Assembly: GCA_017619885.1 (NCBI GenBank) | Contig: JAFZRM010000125.1 | Coordinates: forward strand, 1-39,168 | Length of the DNA stretch: 39,168 nt | DNA from: Clostridia bacterium | GTDB lineage: Bacteria > Bacillota > Clostridia > Oscillospirales > CAG-272 | Direction of reading: 5' to 3' | Shown here: in pieces, positions 13,454 through 22,598 of the stretch | Position numbering within the stretch: position 1 is the stretch's first letter | Layout of the letters: each line of letters starts with the position of its first letter | Position numbers and translations under genes: made by a program | The notes under the pieces: generated by a model | The model's database searches: none | Seen by the model: only the letters and a program-made list of their open reading frames with translations | What the model was told of the DNA's origin: nothing

Positions 13454-14263
13454 TCAAAAACTCTGATGATCGAGCAGGTCGACGAGATATGCGATCGCGC
13501 CCTCTCTGCAATGGCAGGTTACTATATCCGCGATGTCGACGATCTTCGGCATCCCGGAGCAGGGGACGACGGCGAAATCGGCTTTTTTCAGCATATCCTC
13601 GTCGTTTTCAAAATCGCCGCAGCAGTACGTCGTATACTCGCCGAGCATCTTTTTCAGATACCTCACCTGGTTGCCTTTCGTCGCTTCGGGATCGAGCAGC
13701 TCGAGCAGCGTCGGGCAGGAGAACGAAACGGCGAATCTGTCGCCGGCGCGCTCCCTTACGTATTCGTCGATCTTTTTCATCTGCTCGCGGCTGCCGATCA
13801 GAACGATCTTGTTCCAGCCGTCGCCGGGCATACGTTCAAAAGGCACCGTCATGACGTTCGAGATATACTGCTTCAGATCGTTATACGCCGCGGGATTTAT
13901 CTCAGGAGTCATATAGCCTTTGCCGCGGTTGATGCGTATCCCGGTCTCGGGAAGATCGCGCTGTAGCTGAGTCAGAAACGGCAGCGCGAACGAGGTGTCG
14001 ATGCAGATCTCGTTTATCCGCGTATCCGTGCTCTGCTCGTACAAATAGCTGCCGTTCGACATGACTGCAGGCGCGTTGCACAGGCTGAAAAAGTCGGGAA
14101 CGACGCTCGTCACGGAAAACTCGACGCGGCCGGTTGCGAACGTGAAAAGGCCGCCTTCGGCTTTGAAATACTCTATCGCCTCGTTGTTCCTGTGCACGCC
14201 TTCTTCCGAGCCCGTGTACGTGCCGTCTATATCGGATATTATGATCTTCCCTTTGAACTTCAT
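13454..14263 (-). CDS. Cof-type HAD-IIB family hydrolase
   Basis: 269 residues of the HAD superfamily, IIB (Cof) class. Motif I is SDIDGTYTG near residues 10-18, with a central cap domain (about 85-190), the Lys of motif III near TKGNQVR, and motif IV CCGDFENDEDML near 216-227. Such enzymes are cytoplasmic phosphatases of sugar phosphates, nucleotides or cofactors; the substrate is not predictable. The AAGGAG upstream of the ATG supports the start. It follows dapA by 16 bases on the same strand, so it is probably co-transcribed. Confidence 0.9.
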   Translation of the reverse strand: MKFKGKIIISDIDGTYTGSEEGVHRNNEAIEYFKAEGGLFTFATGRVEFSVTSVVPDFFSLCNAPAVMSNGSYLYEQSTDTRINEICIDTSFALPFLTQLQRDLPETGIRINRGKGYMTPEINPAAYNDLKQYISNVMTVPFERMPGDGWNKIVLIGSREQMKKIDEYVRERAGDRFAVSFSCPTLLELLDPEATKGNQVRYLKKMLGEYTTYCCGDFENDEDMLKKADFAVVPCSGMPKIVDIADIVTCHCREGAIAYLVDLLDHQSF

Positions 14264-14279
14264 TTGTTTTTTTTGCTCC

Positions 14280-15176
14280 TTATTTTTCGTAAACTCCGGC
14301 TTCCGCCGCCGCGATCAGCAGCGCGGACCTTTTTTCTTCCGTCAGGCCGCAAAGCGGCTGCCTGACCTCCGGCGAGATCAGCCCGGCGCAGCCGAGAAGC
14401 GCTTTGATCGGCACGGGATTGACGTCGCAGCCGAGCGCGGACAGAAACGGCAGCATCCGGAAGAACGCTTCCCTCGCCGCCTCGACCTCCCCGGACAGAA
14501 ATCCGTCGACAATGCCGCACGTCAGATCCGGCGCGATATTCGAGCAGACGCATACGCCGCCCTTCGCGCCGAGCGAGAGAAAATGATACAGCAGCGTATC
14601 CGATCCGCAGAAGAAATCGAGCGGAACGGTGCGTATCTTCTCCGTGACCGACTGCATATCGGTCGAAGCTTCCTTACAGGCGACGATATTCGGGTGACCG
14701 GCGAGGACCGACAGAGTCTGCGCCGATACGTCGACGCCCGTGCGCGACGGAACGTTGTATACTATGACCGGCACCGGCGAAGCATCCGCGACAGTTATGA
14801 AATGACGCAGCAGCCCGCGCTGCGACGGTCTGTTGTAATACGGCGTGACGACGAGCGCGAAGTCCGCGCCGAGCGCCGCCGCGCGCTTTACCGTGCGCAC
14901 GGTCTTTTCCGTATCGCTGCAGCCGCAGCCGACGGTCAGCTGTTTTTTGCCGCCGAGCACGCTTTTGGCGATCCGTATCAGCTCGGTCCGCTCGCCGGGG
15001 CTCACCGTCGGCGACTCTCCCGTCGTGCCGAGCACCACGACTCCGGCGACGTTCGACGCGCGCTGTATGCCGAGCAGACGCGAAAAAGCGTCTGTGTCGA
15101 TCCGCCCTCCGCGGAACGGGGTGACGATCGCGGTGTGGACGCCCGGCTCAGGGCCGGGCGTATTTTTATTGAACAT
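14280..15176 (-). CDS. dapA: 4-hydroxy-tetrahydrodipicolinate synthase
   Basis: Condenses pyruvate with aspartate semialdehyde, the entry to lysine and diaminopimelate (cell wall) synthesis. The 298-residue product has the key residues: T51-T52 in GTTGES, Y114 in PYYNRP, Y140 and R145 in YNVPSRTG, and the Schiff-base K168 in ACKEAS. The ATG at 15176 has an ACGGAG site 7 bases upstream. Codons 6-13 form a strong hairpin (see 15139-15159). The related N-acetylneuraminate lyase family is a less likely alternative given the YNVPSRTG and GTTGESPT motifs. Confidence 0.92.
   Translation of the reverse strand: MFNKNTPGPEPGVHTAIVTPFRGGRIDTDAFSRLLGIQRASNVAGVVVLGTTGESPTVSPGERTELIRIAKSVLGGKKQLTVGCGCSDTEKTVRTVKRAAALGADFALVVTPYYNRPSQRGLLRHFITVADASPVPVIVYNVPSRTGVDVSAQTLSVLAGHPNIVACKEASTDMQSVTEKIRTVPLDFFCGSDTLLYHFLSLGAKGGVCVCSNIAPDLTCGIVDGFLSGEVEAAREAFFRMLPFLSALGCDVNPVPIKALLGCAGLISPEVRQPLCGLTEEKRSALLIAAAEAGVYEK
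15139..15159 (+). other. Strong hairpin within the first codons of dapA
   Basis: CGCCCGGC and GCCGGGCG surround a short loop just inside the dapA start. On the plus strand it is followed by TATTTTTATT and looks like a terminator, although no plus-strand gene precedes it. On the dapA mRNA it could affect ribosome entry. Confidence 0.5.
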
Positions 15177-15219
15177 GGCAATACTCCGTAAAATTTATAT
15201 TAAAAGTATCGTGCAGGTA

Positions 15220-15248
15220 TTGAATTTTATAAAAGCATAGTGTATAAT
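15220..15248 (+). promoter_or_regulatory. Promoter upstream of queA
   Basis: TTGAAT (15220-15225), 17 bases, TATAAT (15243-15248). It implies a leader of about 130 bases before the queA start, which contains the inverted repeat at 15302-15365. Confidence 0.6.
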
Positions 15249-15301
15249 ATATAAAATAGACCCCACGGTACTATAATATGACGAAAGTTTTGCCGTGACA
15301 T

Positions 15302-15365
15302 CGCGCACATACGTACCGAAAACGGATTTTACCACAAAACGCGCGGATTGTCAAGTATGTGCGCG
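15302..15365 (+). promoter_or_regulatory. Structured leader of queA
   Basis: A perfect 11-bp inverted repeat, CGCGCACATAC (15302-15312) and GTATGTGCGCG (15355-15365), flanks a 42-base loop. Part of the 3' arm can instead form a local GTGCG-CGC-CGCAC hairpin (15359-15371). The two folds exclude each other, as in switching leaders. I recognise no known riboswitch here. Confidence 0.45.
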
Positions 15366-15389
15366 CCGCACGTACACGTATATATCAAA

Positions 15390-16445
15390 ATGCACTCATT
15401 ACACGATTATTATTACGATCTTCCCGAAGAACTGATAGCCCAGACGCCGTGCGAGCGGCGCGACGCTTGCCGCCTGCTCGTCCTCGACAGAAAAACGGGC
15501 GGGATAACGCACAGACACTTTTACGACGTTATCGAATATCTGAATAAAGGCGACTGCCTCGTCATAAACGACAGCCGCGTGATACCCGCGCGCATCTACG
15601 GCGTGAAACGCAGAAAAACGGCGGACGTCAACGACCCGAGCCGCGTCGAATGCCTGCTTCTGCGCCAGCGGGAGCTTGACACGTGGGAGTGCATCGTGCA
15701 CCCCGGCAAACGCGTAAGAGCCGGCGCGGTGATAGATTTTTCCGGTATAATGAGCGGAGAGGTCCTGTCCGTGACCGACGACGGGAACAGGATGATCAGG
15801 TTCGATTACGACAGGTCGGGCGGCGAGACCGTCTATTCCGTGCTTGAAAAGATAGGCAAGATGCCGCTGCCGCCGTACATAACGCAGGCGCTTGACGACA
15901 ACGAGAAATATCAGACCGTCTACGCGCGCGAAAACGGTTCCGCGGCGGCGCCGACGGCGGGTCTGCACTTTACGAACGAACTGCTCGATAAGATAAAAGA
16001 AAGAGGCGTCGACGTCGTGCGCGTGATGCTCCACGTCGGGCTCGGTACGTTCCGCCCCGTGAAGGTGGAGAACATAGAAGAGCACAAGATGCATTCGGAG
16101 TTCTTCACTGTGACGCAGGACGCGGCGGACCGAATAAACGAGTGCCGGAAAAACGGCGGGCGCGTGATCTGCGTCGGCACGACCTCGTGCAGGACGCTCG
16201 AATCAGCCGCGGACGAGCACGGCGTGATAATCCCGCAGAGCCGCGACACCGATATATTCATCTATCCGCCGTACCGGTTCAAAGCGACCGACGCGCTTAT
16301 AACGAATTTCCATTTGCCGGAGAGCACGCTTCTGATGCTTATCTCGGCTTTCGCGGGCAGAGATACCGTGATGAGGGCGTACGCCGAAGCGGTGAAGGAG
16401 AGATACCGTTTCTTCTCGTTCGGCGACGCGATGATGATACTATGA
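15390..16445 (+). CDS. queA: S-adenosylmethionine:tRNA ribosyltransferase-isomerase
   Basis: Transfers and rearranges the ribosyl group of SAM onto preQ1 in tRNA to make epoxyqueuosine. The 351-residue product has the family N-terminus [19 protein letters not shown], the [11 protein letters not shown] and VECLLL segments, [16 protein letters not shown] and the C-terminal [13 protein letters not shown]. The ATG at 15390 is chosen because family proteins begin a few residues before YDLPEELIA. No ribosome-binding site is visible there, which is odd given the structured leader. The stop overlaps miaA (ATGA), so two tRNA-modification genes are coupled. Confidence 0.94.
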   Translation: MHSLHDYYYDLPEELIAQTPCERRDACRLLVLDRKTGGITHRHFYDVIEYLNKGDCLVINDSRVIPARIYGVKRRKTADVNDPSRVECLLLRQRELDTWECIVHPGKRVRAGAVIDFSGIMSGEVLSVTDDGNRMIRFDYDRSGGETVYSVLEKIGKMPLPPYITQALDDNEKYQTVYARENGSAAAPTAGLHFTNELLDKIKERGVDVVRVMLHVGLGTFRPVKVENIEEHKMHSEFFTVTQDAADRINECRKNGGRVICVGTTSCRTLESAADEHGVIIPQSRDTDIFIYPPYRFKATDALITNFHLPESTLLMLISAFAGRDTVMRAYAEAVKERYRFFSFGDAMMIL

Positions 16446-17359
16446 GCGGCAAACGTAAGATCGTGATCGTCGGCGGACCGACGGCGAGCGGAAAATCCGC
16501 TCTCGCACTTAAGCTGTGTCAACAATTCGGCGGCGAGCTGATCTCCGCCGACAGTATGCAGATATACAAAAGACTCGATATCGGCACGGCAAAGCCGACG
16601 CCGGACGAGACCGCGCTTGTGAAGCATCATCTGATAGATATCAGAGAGCCTTGGGAGAATTATTCCGCCGCGGAATTCGTGACCGACGCGAGGGCGGCGA
16701 TCGATTCCGTCTTCTCGGCGGGAAAGCTGCCGGTCGTGTGCGGCGGCACGGGGCTTTATATCGAAGCCCTGATACATCCGACGGACTATTCACAACAGAC
16801 CGAAGCCAACGACGCGATCCGCGCCGAGCTGATGAAAAAAGACGCGCACGGGCTCTGGGAGGAGCTGAGCCGCGTCGACCCGGAGGCGGCGGCGAAGACG
16901 CACGAAAACAATAAAAAGCGCGTGGTCCGCGCGCTTGAGATATACTATATGACGGGAAAGACGAAAACCGAGACAGACAAAGAACAGAAGAAGACCGAAT
17001 CGGATCTCGACTGTCTGCTCCTTCTGACCGGCTTCTCCGACCGCAGGGCGCTTTACGACAGGATAGACCGCCGCGTCGACGAGATGATTAACGCGGGGCT
17101 TGTCGGGGAGACGAAACGGCTGCTGCAAAGCGGCGACCTGCGTCCGGGCACGACCGCGTATCAGGCGATAGGCTACAAGGAGCTATTTCCGTATATAAAC
17201 GGCGAAAAAACGCTTGACGAGTGCGTGAGCAAACTCAAACAGGCGACGCGCAATTACGCGAAGCGCCAGCTGACGTGGTTCTCCCGCTACGACGGGATAA
17301 AGGTCGGCGACGCGGAGGCGGCGGAGGCCGCCGTGAGATCGTTTCTTGAAAGGAGCTGA
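16442..17359 (+). CDS. miaA: tRNA dimethylallyltransferase
   Basis: Adds a dimethylallyl group to N6 of A37 in tRNAs that read U-starting codons. The 305-residue product has the P-loop GPTASGKS at 12-19, [16 protein letters not shown] (catalytic Asp and substrate loop), HHLIDI, GGTGLYI, and the C-terminal YAKRQLTWF typical of MiaA. The start overlaps the queA stop. It is followed by a 32-base gap and the HlyD-like gene, so the queA transcript may continue into the division cluster. Confidence 0.95.
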   Translation: MSGKRKIVIVGGPTASGKSALALKLCQQFGGELISADSMQIYKRLDIGTAKPTPDETALVKHHLIDIREPWENYSAAEFVTDARAAIDSVFSAGKLPVVCGGTGLYIEALIHPTDYSQQTEANDAIRAELMKKDAHGLWEELSRVDPEAAAKTHENNKKRVVRALEIYYMTGKTKTETDKEQKKTESDLDCLLLLTGFSDRRALYDRIDRRVDEMINAGLVGETKRLLQSGDLRPGTTAYQAIGYKELFPYINGEKTLDECVSKLKQATRNYAKRQLTWFSRYDGIKVGDAEAAEAAVRSFLERS

Positions 17360-17391
17360 GGGATACGGATAAAGAATATCTGAAAAAAGCC

Positions 17392-18648
17392 GTGAAATAC
17401 GTGCTGACCTCGATCATCGCGCTGGCGGCGATGGTCTACATGGGATATCACCTCTACTCCATGTTCAAGACGGGTATGACGGTCGAGCCGGTGCAGTCGG
17501 CGGAGATCTCGAACCAGCTGACTCTGACCGGCGTTATCTTCCGCGACGAGCGCGTCGTGTACGGCGCCACGTCCGGCGGCGTCGTCCGTATGTTCAGCAA
17601 CGGCGAAAAGGTGTCTAAAAACGCCGTAGTCGCAAAGATCTACGACACGCTGCGCACGGAGGACAGGACGCTTTCGCGCATCGAAAACGACCTTTCGATT
17701 CTCGCAGAGAGCAATAAAATAAGCGACACGAGCACGAAAAACACCGACGCGAAGATAAACAAGCTTTATTACACGATCCGCCTCAAATCGGAGGAGGGAG
17801 ATTACGCCACCGTCGCGGAAAAGACGGAAGAGCTTCTGATCCTGCTCAACCGGCGAGAGATCATTGTCAACGCCAGACTGAATTTCAACACCGAGATCGC
17901 GGATCTGCGCGCTCAGCGCGAAAAGATAGTCTCCGCGGCGACCGGCGAGCACGAGGACGTCAAAACGCCGGTATCGGGTTATTTCTACTCGTACGCCGAC
18001 GGATACGAGAACGTGTTCACGTCGGAGGCGGCGCTGAAACTCGGTTACGAGGATCTGTCGTCGCTGCTCGAGAGCGGAGCGGAAAAACAGTCGCAGGAAG
18101 ACGGCTACGCGGTCGGCAAGATGGCACAGTCCGCCGTCTGGTATCTCTGCATGAAGACTGACCGCGAGTCGGCGGCGGGACTTTCCGAGGGGAAAACGTA
18201 TCCCGTCAGCTTCCCGATGGCGTCCGGCAGCGAGATAGATTTCACGCTTGAGCGCATCGTCACGCAGAACGGCGGAGAAGGCGCGGTGCTCGTGTTCAGC
18301 ACCTCGACCCTGTCTGCAGATATAGGCAGCGCGAGAAAACAGACCGTTTCGGTGATCCAGGAAAAGACCGTCGGCCTGCGCGTGCCCGTCACGGCGGTGC
18401 GGACGAACGACGAAGGTGAGATCGGCGTGTTTATTCTGAAAAACGACCGCACGACTTTCCGCAAAATACAGATCCTCACCGAGCAGGACGGTTACTGCCT
18501 GGTGCGCGAGTTTTCGCCCGACGAGGAGGGATACTCCGAAATGCTCCACAAATACGACAATCTCGTCACGTCCGGCAAGGGACTTAAGGAGCAGAAGGCG
18601 GAGGACGACGGAGAGACTACGGAATACGAAATAAGAATCTTCGGATAA
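17392..18648 (+). CDS. HlyD-like membrane-anchored protein
   Basis: 418 residues: an N-terminal membrane segment (about 4-22), a barrel-sandwich/lipoyl-like region (TGVIFRDERVVYG to NAVVAKIYDTL, about 45-88), a helical region (about 95-190) and C-terminal beta domains. This is the layout of membrane-fusion adaptor (HlyD) proteins. No transporter gene is adjacent; it lies with division genes, as I recall for similar Clostridia proteins. The start is unclear. The GTG at 17392 lacks a ribosome-binding site, while AAAGGAG lies at 17349-17355 and the frame is open upstream (DTDKEYLKKA), but no standard start codon is there. Confidence 0.78.
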   Translation: MKYVLTSIIALAAMVYMGYHLYSMFKTGMTVEPVQSAEISNQLTLTGVIFRDERVVYGATSGGVVRMFSNGEKVSKNAVVAKIYDTLRTEDRTLSRIENDLSILAESNKISDTSTKNTDAKINKLYYTIRLKSEEGDYATVAEKTEELLILLNRREIIVNARLNFNTEIADLRAQREKIVSAATGEHEDVKTPVSGYFYSYADGYENVFTSEAALKLGYEDLSSLLESGAEKQSQEDGYAVGKMAQSAVWYLCMKTDRESAAGLSEGKTYPVSFPMASGSEIDFTLERIVTQNGGEGAVLVFSTSTLSADIGSARKQTVSVIQEKTVGLRVPVTAVRTNDEGEIGVFILKNDRTTFRKIQILTEQDGYCLVREFSPDEEGYSEMLHKYDNLVTSGKGLKEQKAEDDGETTEYEIRIFG

Positions 18649-18658
18649 AGGAGTTTAT

Positions 18659-20047
18659 ATGGTAGAAAAAAGAGTATCAGAGGCGGTGCTGCTGAAAGCG
18701 ATGAGCACCGGCGCGGATTACGCGGAGCTGTACGTCGAGGACATGACCTCGGACAACGTCAGCATGATCGCGGACTGCGTCGACAGCGCCAATACCTCAA
18801 GGGACATGGGCGCGGGCGTCCGCATATTCTGCGGCACCAATTCCGTGTACGCGTTCGGCAACGGCACCGATGAAAAATCGCTGATGGAGCTTGCGGCAAA
18901 GGTCGCCGCGGCGGCCGGCACGGCGTCGTCCGCCGGCATCGATATCGTTTTAAACGAAGTGAAGTTCGATCCCGTTTGCCGCGCAGAGATCCCGGCGCTG
19001 TCTGTCGACAAAAAGATAAGGACCGACGCGCTGAAGCAGGCGTATTTCGCCGCAAAGGAATACAGCCCGGAGATAGTGCAGGTAAGCGGCGTCCTGGCGT
19101 CGAGCTGCAAGCGCATATACGTCGCCAACAGCGACGGCGTGATCGGCACCGACGAGCGGCCTTATATCAGGCTCGCGGTAAGCGCGGTCGCCTCGGACGG
19201 CAATGAAAATCAAAGCGGCTTCACCGGTCCCGGCAACAGCGCGGGCTTCGAATTCATACAGAGCCTCGACCTCAAAGCCCACGGACGCGAGGCGGCGAGG
19301 ATCGCGACGACGATGCTCCACGCCGGGAAATGCCCCGCGGGCAAGATGCCGGTCGTAATGGACAACGCCTTCGGCGGCGTCGTGTTCCACGAGGCGTGCG
19401 GACACGCGCTCGAGGCGACGTCGGTAGGCCTCGGCAACTCCGTGTTCTGCGGCAAGCTCGGCCAGAAGATAGCGAATGAGAAAGTCAGCGCCGTCGACGA
19501 CGCGACGATGATAAGCGAATGGGGCTCGCGCGCCATGTCCGACGAGGGTGAGAAGACCGAGCGCATCCAGCTTATAAAAGACGGCATACTGACCGGATAT
19601 ATGATAGACAAGCTCGGCTCGCGCAGGATGAACATGAGATCGACCGGAAGCGGCAGGCGTCAGAATTACGCCTTCGCGCCGACCTCCCGTATGTCGAACA
19701 CTTTCATCTGCCCCGGCAGCGACACGCGCGATCAGATAATAAGCAGCACCGAAAACGGCCTTTACGCCGCGAAAATGGGCGGCGGCTCCGTCAACCCGCT
19801 GACCGGCGAGTTCAATTTCGCCGTCATGGAAGGCTATATGATCCGCGGAGGCAAAATATGCGAGCCGGTGCGCGGCGCGACGCTTATAGGCAAGGGCTAC
19901 GAAGTGCTCCTCAATATCGACATGGTATCGGACGATCTCGTGCTCGGTCAGGGCATGTGCGGCTCGATCTCGGGCAGCATTCAGACGAACGTCGGTCAGC
20001 CCATGATCAGGATTTCCGAAATAACCGTCGGAGGTGAAATAGAATGA
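18659..20047 (+). CDS. tldD: TldD-family metallopeptidase subunit
   Basis: 462 residues. The TldD active-site helix HEACGHALEATS (His-Glu-x-x-x-His-type zinc site) is near residue 244, with GSGRRQNYAF and a C-terminal GNPTVSP-like region replaced by DDLVLGQGMCG. In E. coli, TldD with TldE (PmbA) forms a peptidase that digests unfolded peptides and processes microcin B17. TAAAGGAG precedes the ATG. The stop overlaps the next gene, which encodes the TldE partner. The pair is inserted between the HlyD-like gene and yggS. Confidence 0.92.
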   Translation: MVEKRVSEAVLLKAMSTGADYAELYVEDMTSDNVSMIADCVDSANTSRDMGAGVRIFCGTNSVYAFGNGTDEKSLMELAAKVAAAAGTASSAGIDIVLNEVKFDPVCRAEIPALSVDKKIRTDALKQAYFAAKEYSPEIVQVSGVLASSCKRIYVANSDGVIGTDERPYIRLAVSAVASDGNENQSGFTGPGNSAGFEFIQSLDLKAHGREAARIATTMLHAGKCPAGKMPVVMDNAFGGVVFHEACGHALEATSVGLGNSVFCGKLGQKIANEKVSAVDDATMISEWGSRAMSDEGEKTERIQLIKDGILTGYMIDKLGSRRMNMRSTGSGRRQNYAFAPTSRMSNTFICPGSDTRDQIISSTENGLYAAKMGGGSVNPLTGEFNFAVMEGYMIRGGKICEPVRGATLIGKGYEVLLNIDMVSDDLVLGQGMCGSISGSIQTNVGQPMIRISEITVGGEIE

Positions 20048-21399
20048 GCAAGATAAACGAATTCTGCGAAAAGATCCTCTCGTACGCGAAAGCTCACTGC
20101 GACGGGGAATTCGAGGTCTACGCCAGCAGCGGCGAGAGCTTCAGAGTCGGCATCCTCGAAGGACAGATCAAGGATTACAGCGTCAACGACTATTCCGGCA
20201 TCTCGTTCAGGATAAAGAAAAACGGCAAAATGGGTTACGCGTCGACGACGTCGTGCGACGAGGACGGCATACCCGCGCTCGTCGAAAACGCGTGCAGGAA
20301 CGCCGCGCTCATAGAAAAGCCGGACGAGCAGTTCATTTTCTCCGGCTCCGCCTCGTATCCGTCGCCGAAGGTGTACGGTGAAGAGCTCGACGGCATCACC
20401 GCCGAAGAGAAGATAGCGTTCGCAAAGCTCATGGAGCAGAAGGCGAAGGAAGCCGATCCGAGGATCATCAAGGTCGAGACGAGCCTTGTCACGTCCGGCA
20501 AGAGCACGGTCGTGATAAAGAACTCGAACGGTATGGATCTGTGCGAGGATTCGAACTTCATCGCCGGCTACGTCATCCCGATAGCGGCGGACGGCGAGAA
20601 GATGAACGACGGTTTCGGCTTCTGCGGCGGCTTTGACAGAGCGTGTCTCGACGTCGACAAAGCCGTGAAGAAGGGCGTCCTCGAGGCGATAGACTTCCTC
20701 GACGCCAAGCCGGTAAAAAGCGCTTCGATGCGCGTGATATTCAGAAACAGCGCGTTCTGCGATCTGATAGAGACGTTTTCCGGCATTTTCTCGTCTGAAA
20801 ACGCTCAGAGAGGGCTTTCGATGCTCGCCGGCAAAGAGGGTGAGAAGATCGCCGCCGACTGCGTCACGCTGACAGACGATTCAACGCTCGATTTCGGCTT
20901 CGGATCCCGCGCGTTCGACGCGGAGGGCGTTGCCGGACGGCGCACGGTCGTGGTCGAAAACGGCGTTCTCAAAACGCTTCTGTACAACCTCGAAACGGCG
21001 TACAAGGCGGGCGTCGAGTCGACCGGCAACGCGTCGAAGGGCGGATACACGTCCCCGATCGGCATATCGGTCAGCAACTTCACGCTCACCCCGGGAGAGA
21101 AGACGCTCGAAGAGCTTGCCGCGAAAATGGGCGACGGGCTGATCATAACCGAGGTCAGCGGACTTCACGCGGGCGCCAACGCCGTGACCGGCGATTTCTC
21201 GCTGATGTCCAAGGGCTATCTCGTCGAGGGCGGCAAGACCGGCAGAGCGGTGACCGGAGTCACCGTTTCCGGCAACTTCTACGAGCTGCTCAAGAATATC
21301 GAGGAGCCCGGCTGCGACACGTATCACAACATGTTCGGCGCGGCGGTCTCGTCGCCGTCCGTGCTCATCGGCGTGCCGATGTCGATAGCGGGTGAATGA
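20044..21399 (+). CDS. tldE: TldE/PmbA-family partner subunit
   Basis: A 451-residue PmbA/TldE homologue without the HExxxH zinc motif of TldD, as expected for the non-metal subunit. Conserved features are the N-terminal GISFRIKKNGKMGYAS, the ALIEKPDE region, TGNASKG and the C-terminal SGLHAGANAVTGDFSL followed by AVTGVTVSGN. The start overlaps tldD (ATGA), implying balanced production of a TldD-TldE heterodimer. Its stop overlaps yggS. Confidence 0.92.
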   Translation: MSKINEFCEKILSYAKAHCDGEFEVYASSGESFRVGILEGQIKDYSVNDYSGISFRIKKNGKMGYASTTSCDEDGIPALVENACRNAALIEKPDEQFIFSGSASYPSPKVYGEELDGITAEEKIAFAKLMEQKAKEADPRIIKVETSLVTSGKSTVVIKNSNGMDLCEDSNFIAGYVIPIAADGEKMNDGFGFCGGFDRACLDVDKAVKKGVLEAIDFLDAKPVKSASMRVIFRNSAFCDLIETFSGIFSSENAQRGLSMLAGKEGEKIAADCVTLTDDSTLDFGFGSRAFDAEGVAGRRTVVVENGVLKTLLYNLETAYKAGVESTGNASKGGYTSPIGISVSNFTLTPGEKTLEELAAKMGDGLIITEVSGLHAGANAVTGDFSLMSKGYLVEGGKTGRAVTGVTVSGNFYELLKNIEEPGCDTYHNMFGAAVSSPSVLIGVPMSIAGE

Positions 21400-22088
21400 C
21401 GGGAATGGAATATCCCGATATCAGAGAAAATATAGAGCGCGTCAGAGCCGGCGCGGGCGGGGCGGACATCCTGCTCGCCACAAAGACCGTCGACTGCGGC
21501 CGGATCGAGTTCGCCGTGCGCGAATGCGGCGTGAAGTACATCGGCGAGAACCGTGTGCAGGAGCTGCTCGAAAAATACGATAAGCTCAAAGATCTGCCGT
21601 GCGAGATCCACTTTATCGGAACGCTTCAGAAAAACAAGGTAAAGTATATAATCGACAAGGTCAGCCTGATCCACTCCGTCGGAAGTATTCCGCTCTGCGA
21701 GGAAATAGACCGTCAGGCGGCGAAGCGCGGCGTGATCATGAACGTGCTCTGCGAGGTAAATATCGGCTGCGAGGAGAATAAATCCGGTTTTCTGCCGGAA
21801 GAAGTTCCCGAAGCGTTTGAAAAAATGCTCGGTTTCGAGCACGTAAGGCCCCTCGGACTGATGACCATGGCGCCGAAATGTCAGATAAGCGCGGATTATA
21901 TAAAATTTTTTACTAAAACTTACCGATTGTTTATTGACAATTGCGTCCAAAAGGTGGATAATAGATATAAGCCGATACTCTCGATGGGAATGTCGGACAG
22001 TTACATACAGGCCGTTTCGTGCGGCGCAACGATGATACGCGTCGGTTCCGCCGTGTTCGGCGAGCGGACCGCGGAAATAAAAAAATGA
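21396..22088 (+). CDS. yggS: YggS-family pyridoxal phosphate-binding homeostasis protein
   Basis: 230 residues, a single-domain alanine-racemase-like TIM barrel. It binds PLP through a Lys in LLATKTVD (K30 from the first ATG), with GENRVQE, HFIGTLQKNK, NIGCEENKSGF, GLMTMAP and the C-terminal SMGMSDSY and IRVGSAVFG. The family keeps PLP and amino-acid pools in balance and in Firmicutes sits with sepF and divIVA, as here. The start is ATG at 21396 (overlapping tldE) or 21405. Confidence 0.94.
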   Translation: MTGMEYPDIRENIERVRAGAGGADILLATKTVDCGRIEFAVRECGVKYIGENRVQELLEKYDKLKDLPCEIHFIGTLQKNKVKYIIDKVSLIHSVGSIPLCEEIDRQAAKRGVIMNVLCEVNIGCEENKSGFLPEEVPEAFEKMLGFEHVRPLGLMTMAPKCQISADYIKFFTKTYRLFIDNCVQKVDNRYKPILSMGMSDSYIQAVSCGATMIRVGSAVFGERTAEIKK

Positions 22089-22112
22089 AATCAAAAGAAA
22101 GGGCATATAAAA

Positions 22113-22592
22113 ATGGGATTTCTTGACAGCTTAAAATTCAGCAAGCGCTTCAACGACGATGAAGACGAGTACGAGGAAGAGAAGAACAACGGCGAAGTAT
22201 ACGAAGACGACGCCGTGATCGAAGCCCCCGCGAAGCCGGAGCCCGCCGCTCCGCAGAAACCCGTCAGGATCGGCACCAGCGTCAAGCTCGACGGCGCGGC
22301 TCTTGAACTCAAGGTCGTAAAGCCCGAGCGTTACGAGGTCGTTCCGCAGATCGCGGATCACCTGCTCAACCGCCGCACCGTGGTCCTCAACCTCGAGGCG
22401 TCCAACAAGGAGAGCTCCAGAAGGATAATCGACTTCCTATCCGGCGTCGCTTACGCGATAGACGGCAAGCTCAGCAAGGTGGCCGTGAACACCTACCTCA
22501 TCACTCCCGCCAACATCAACGTGAGCGGCGAAGCCCTCACCGAGGCGAAGGGCGAGGCCGAAGAGGATAACGGCGAGTATCCCGAGGACTGA
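22113..22592 (+). CDS. sepF: Cell division protein SepF
   Basis: 159 residues. An N-terminal amphipathic helix (MGFLDSLKFS) for membrane binding is followed by an acidic linker (about 15-48). The SepF globular domain (about 62-140) has VVLNLEASNKESSRRIIDFLSG and a GKLSKVAVNTYLITP strand region. SepF anchors and bundles FtsZ at the septum. AAAGAAAGGG supplies the ribosome-binding site. It lies between yggS and a yggT homologue, the classic Gram-positive order. Confidence 0.95.
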   Translation: MGFLDSLKFSKRFNDDEDEYEEEKNNGEVYEDDAVIEAPAKPEPAAPQKPVRIGTSVKLDGAALELKVVKPERYEVVPQIADHLLNRRTVVLNLEASNKESSRRIIDFLSGVAYAIDGKLSKVAVNTYLITPANINVSGEALTEAKGEAEEDNGEYPED

Positions 22593-22598
22593 GTCTGA

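Noticed and set aside
13064..13511. Several overlapping Pro/Gly/Arg-rich frames on both strands
   Set aside because: They come from the GC-rich mosaic repeat; none has a ribosome-binding site or conserved domain.
15249..15389. preQ1 riboswitch upstream of queA
   Set aside because: No conserved preQ1 aptamer elements were recognised; only inverted repeats are visible, so it is reported as an unnamed structured leader.
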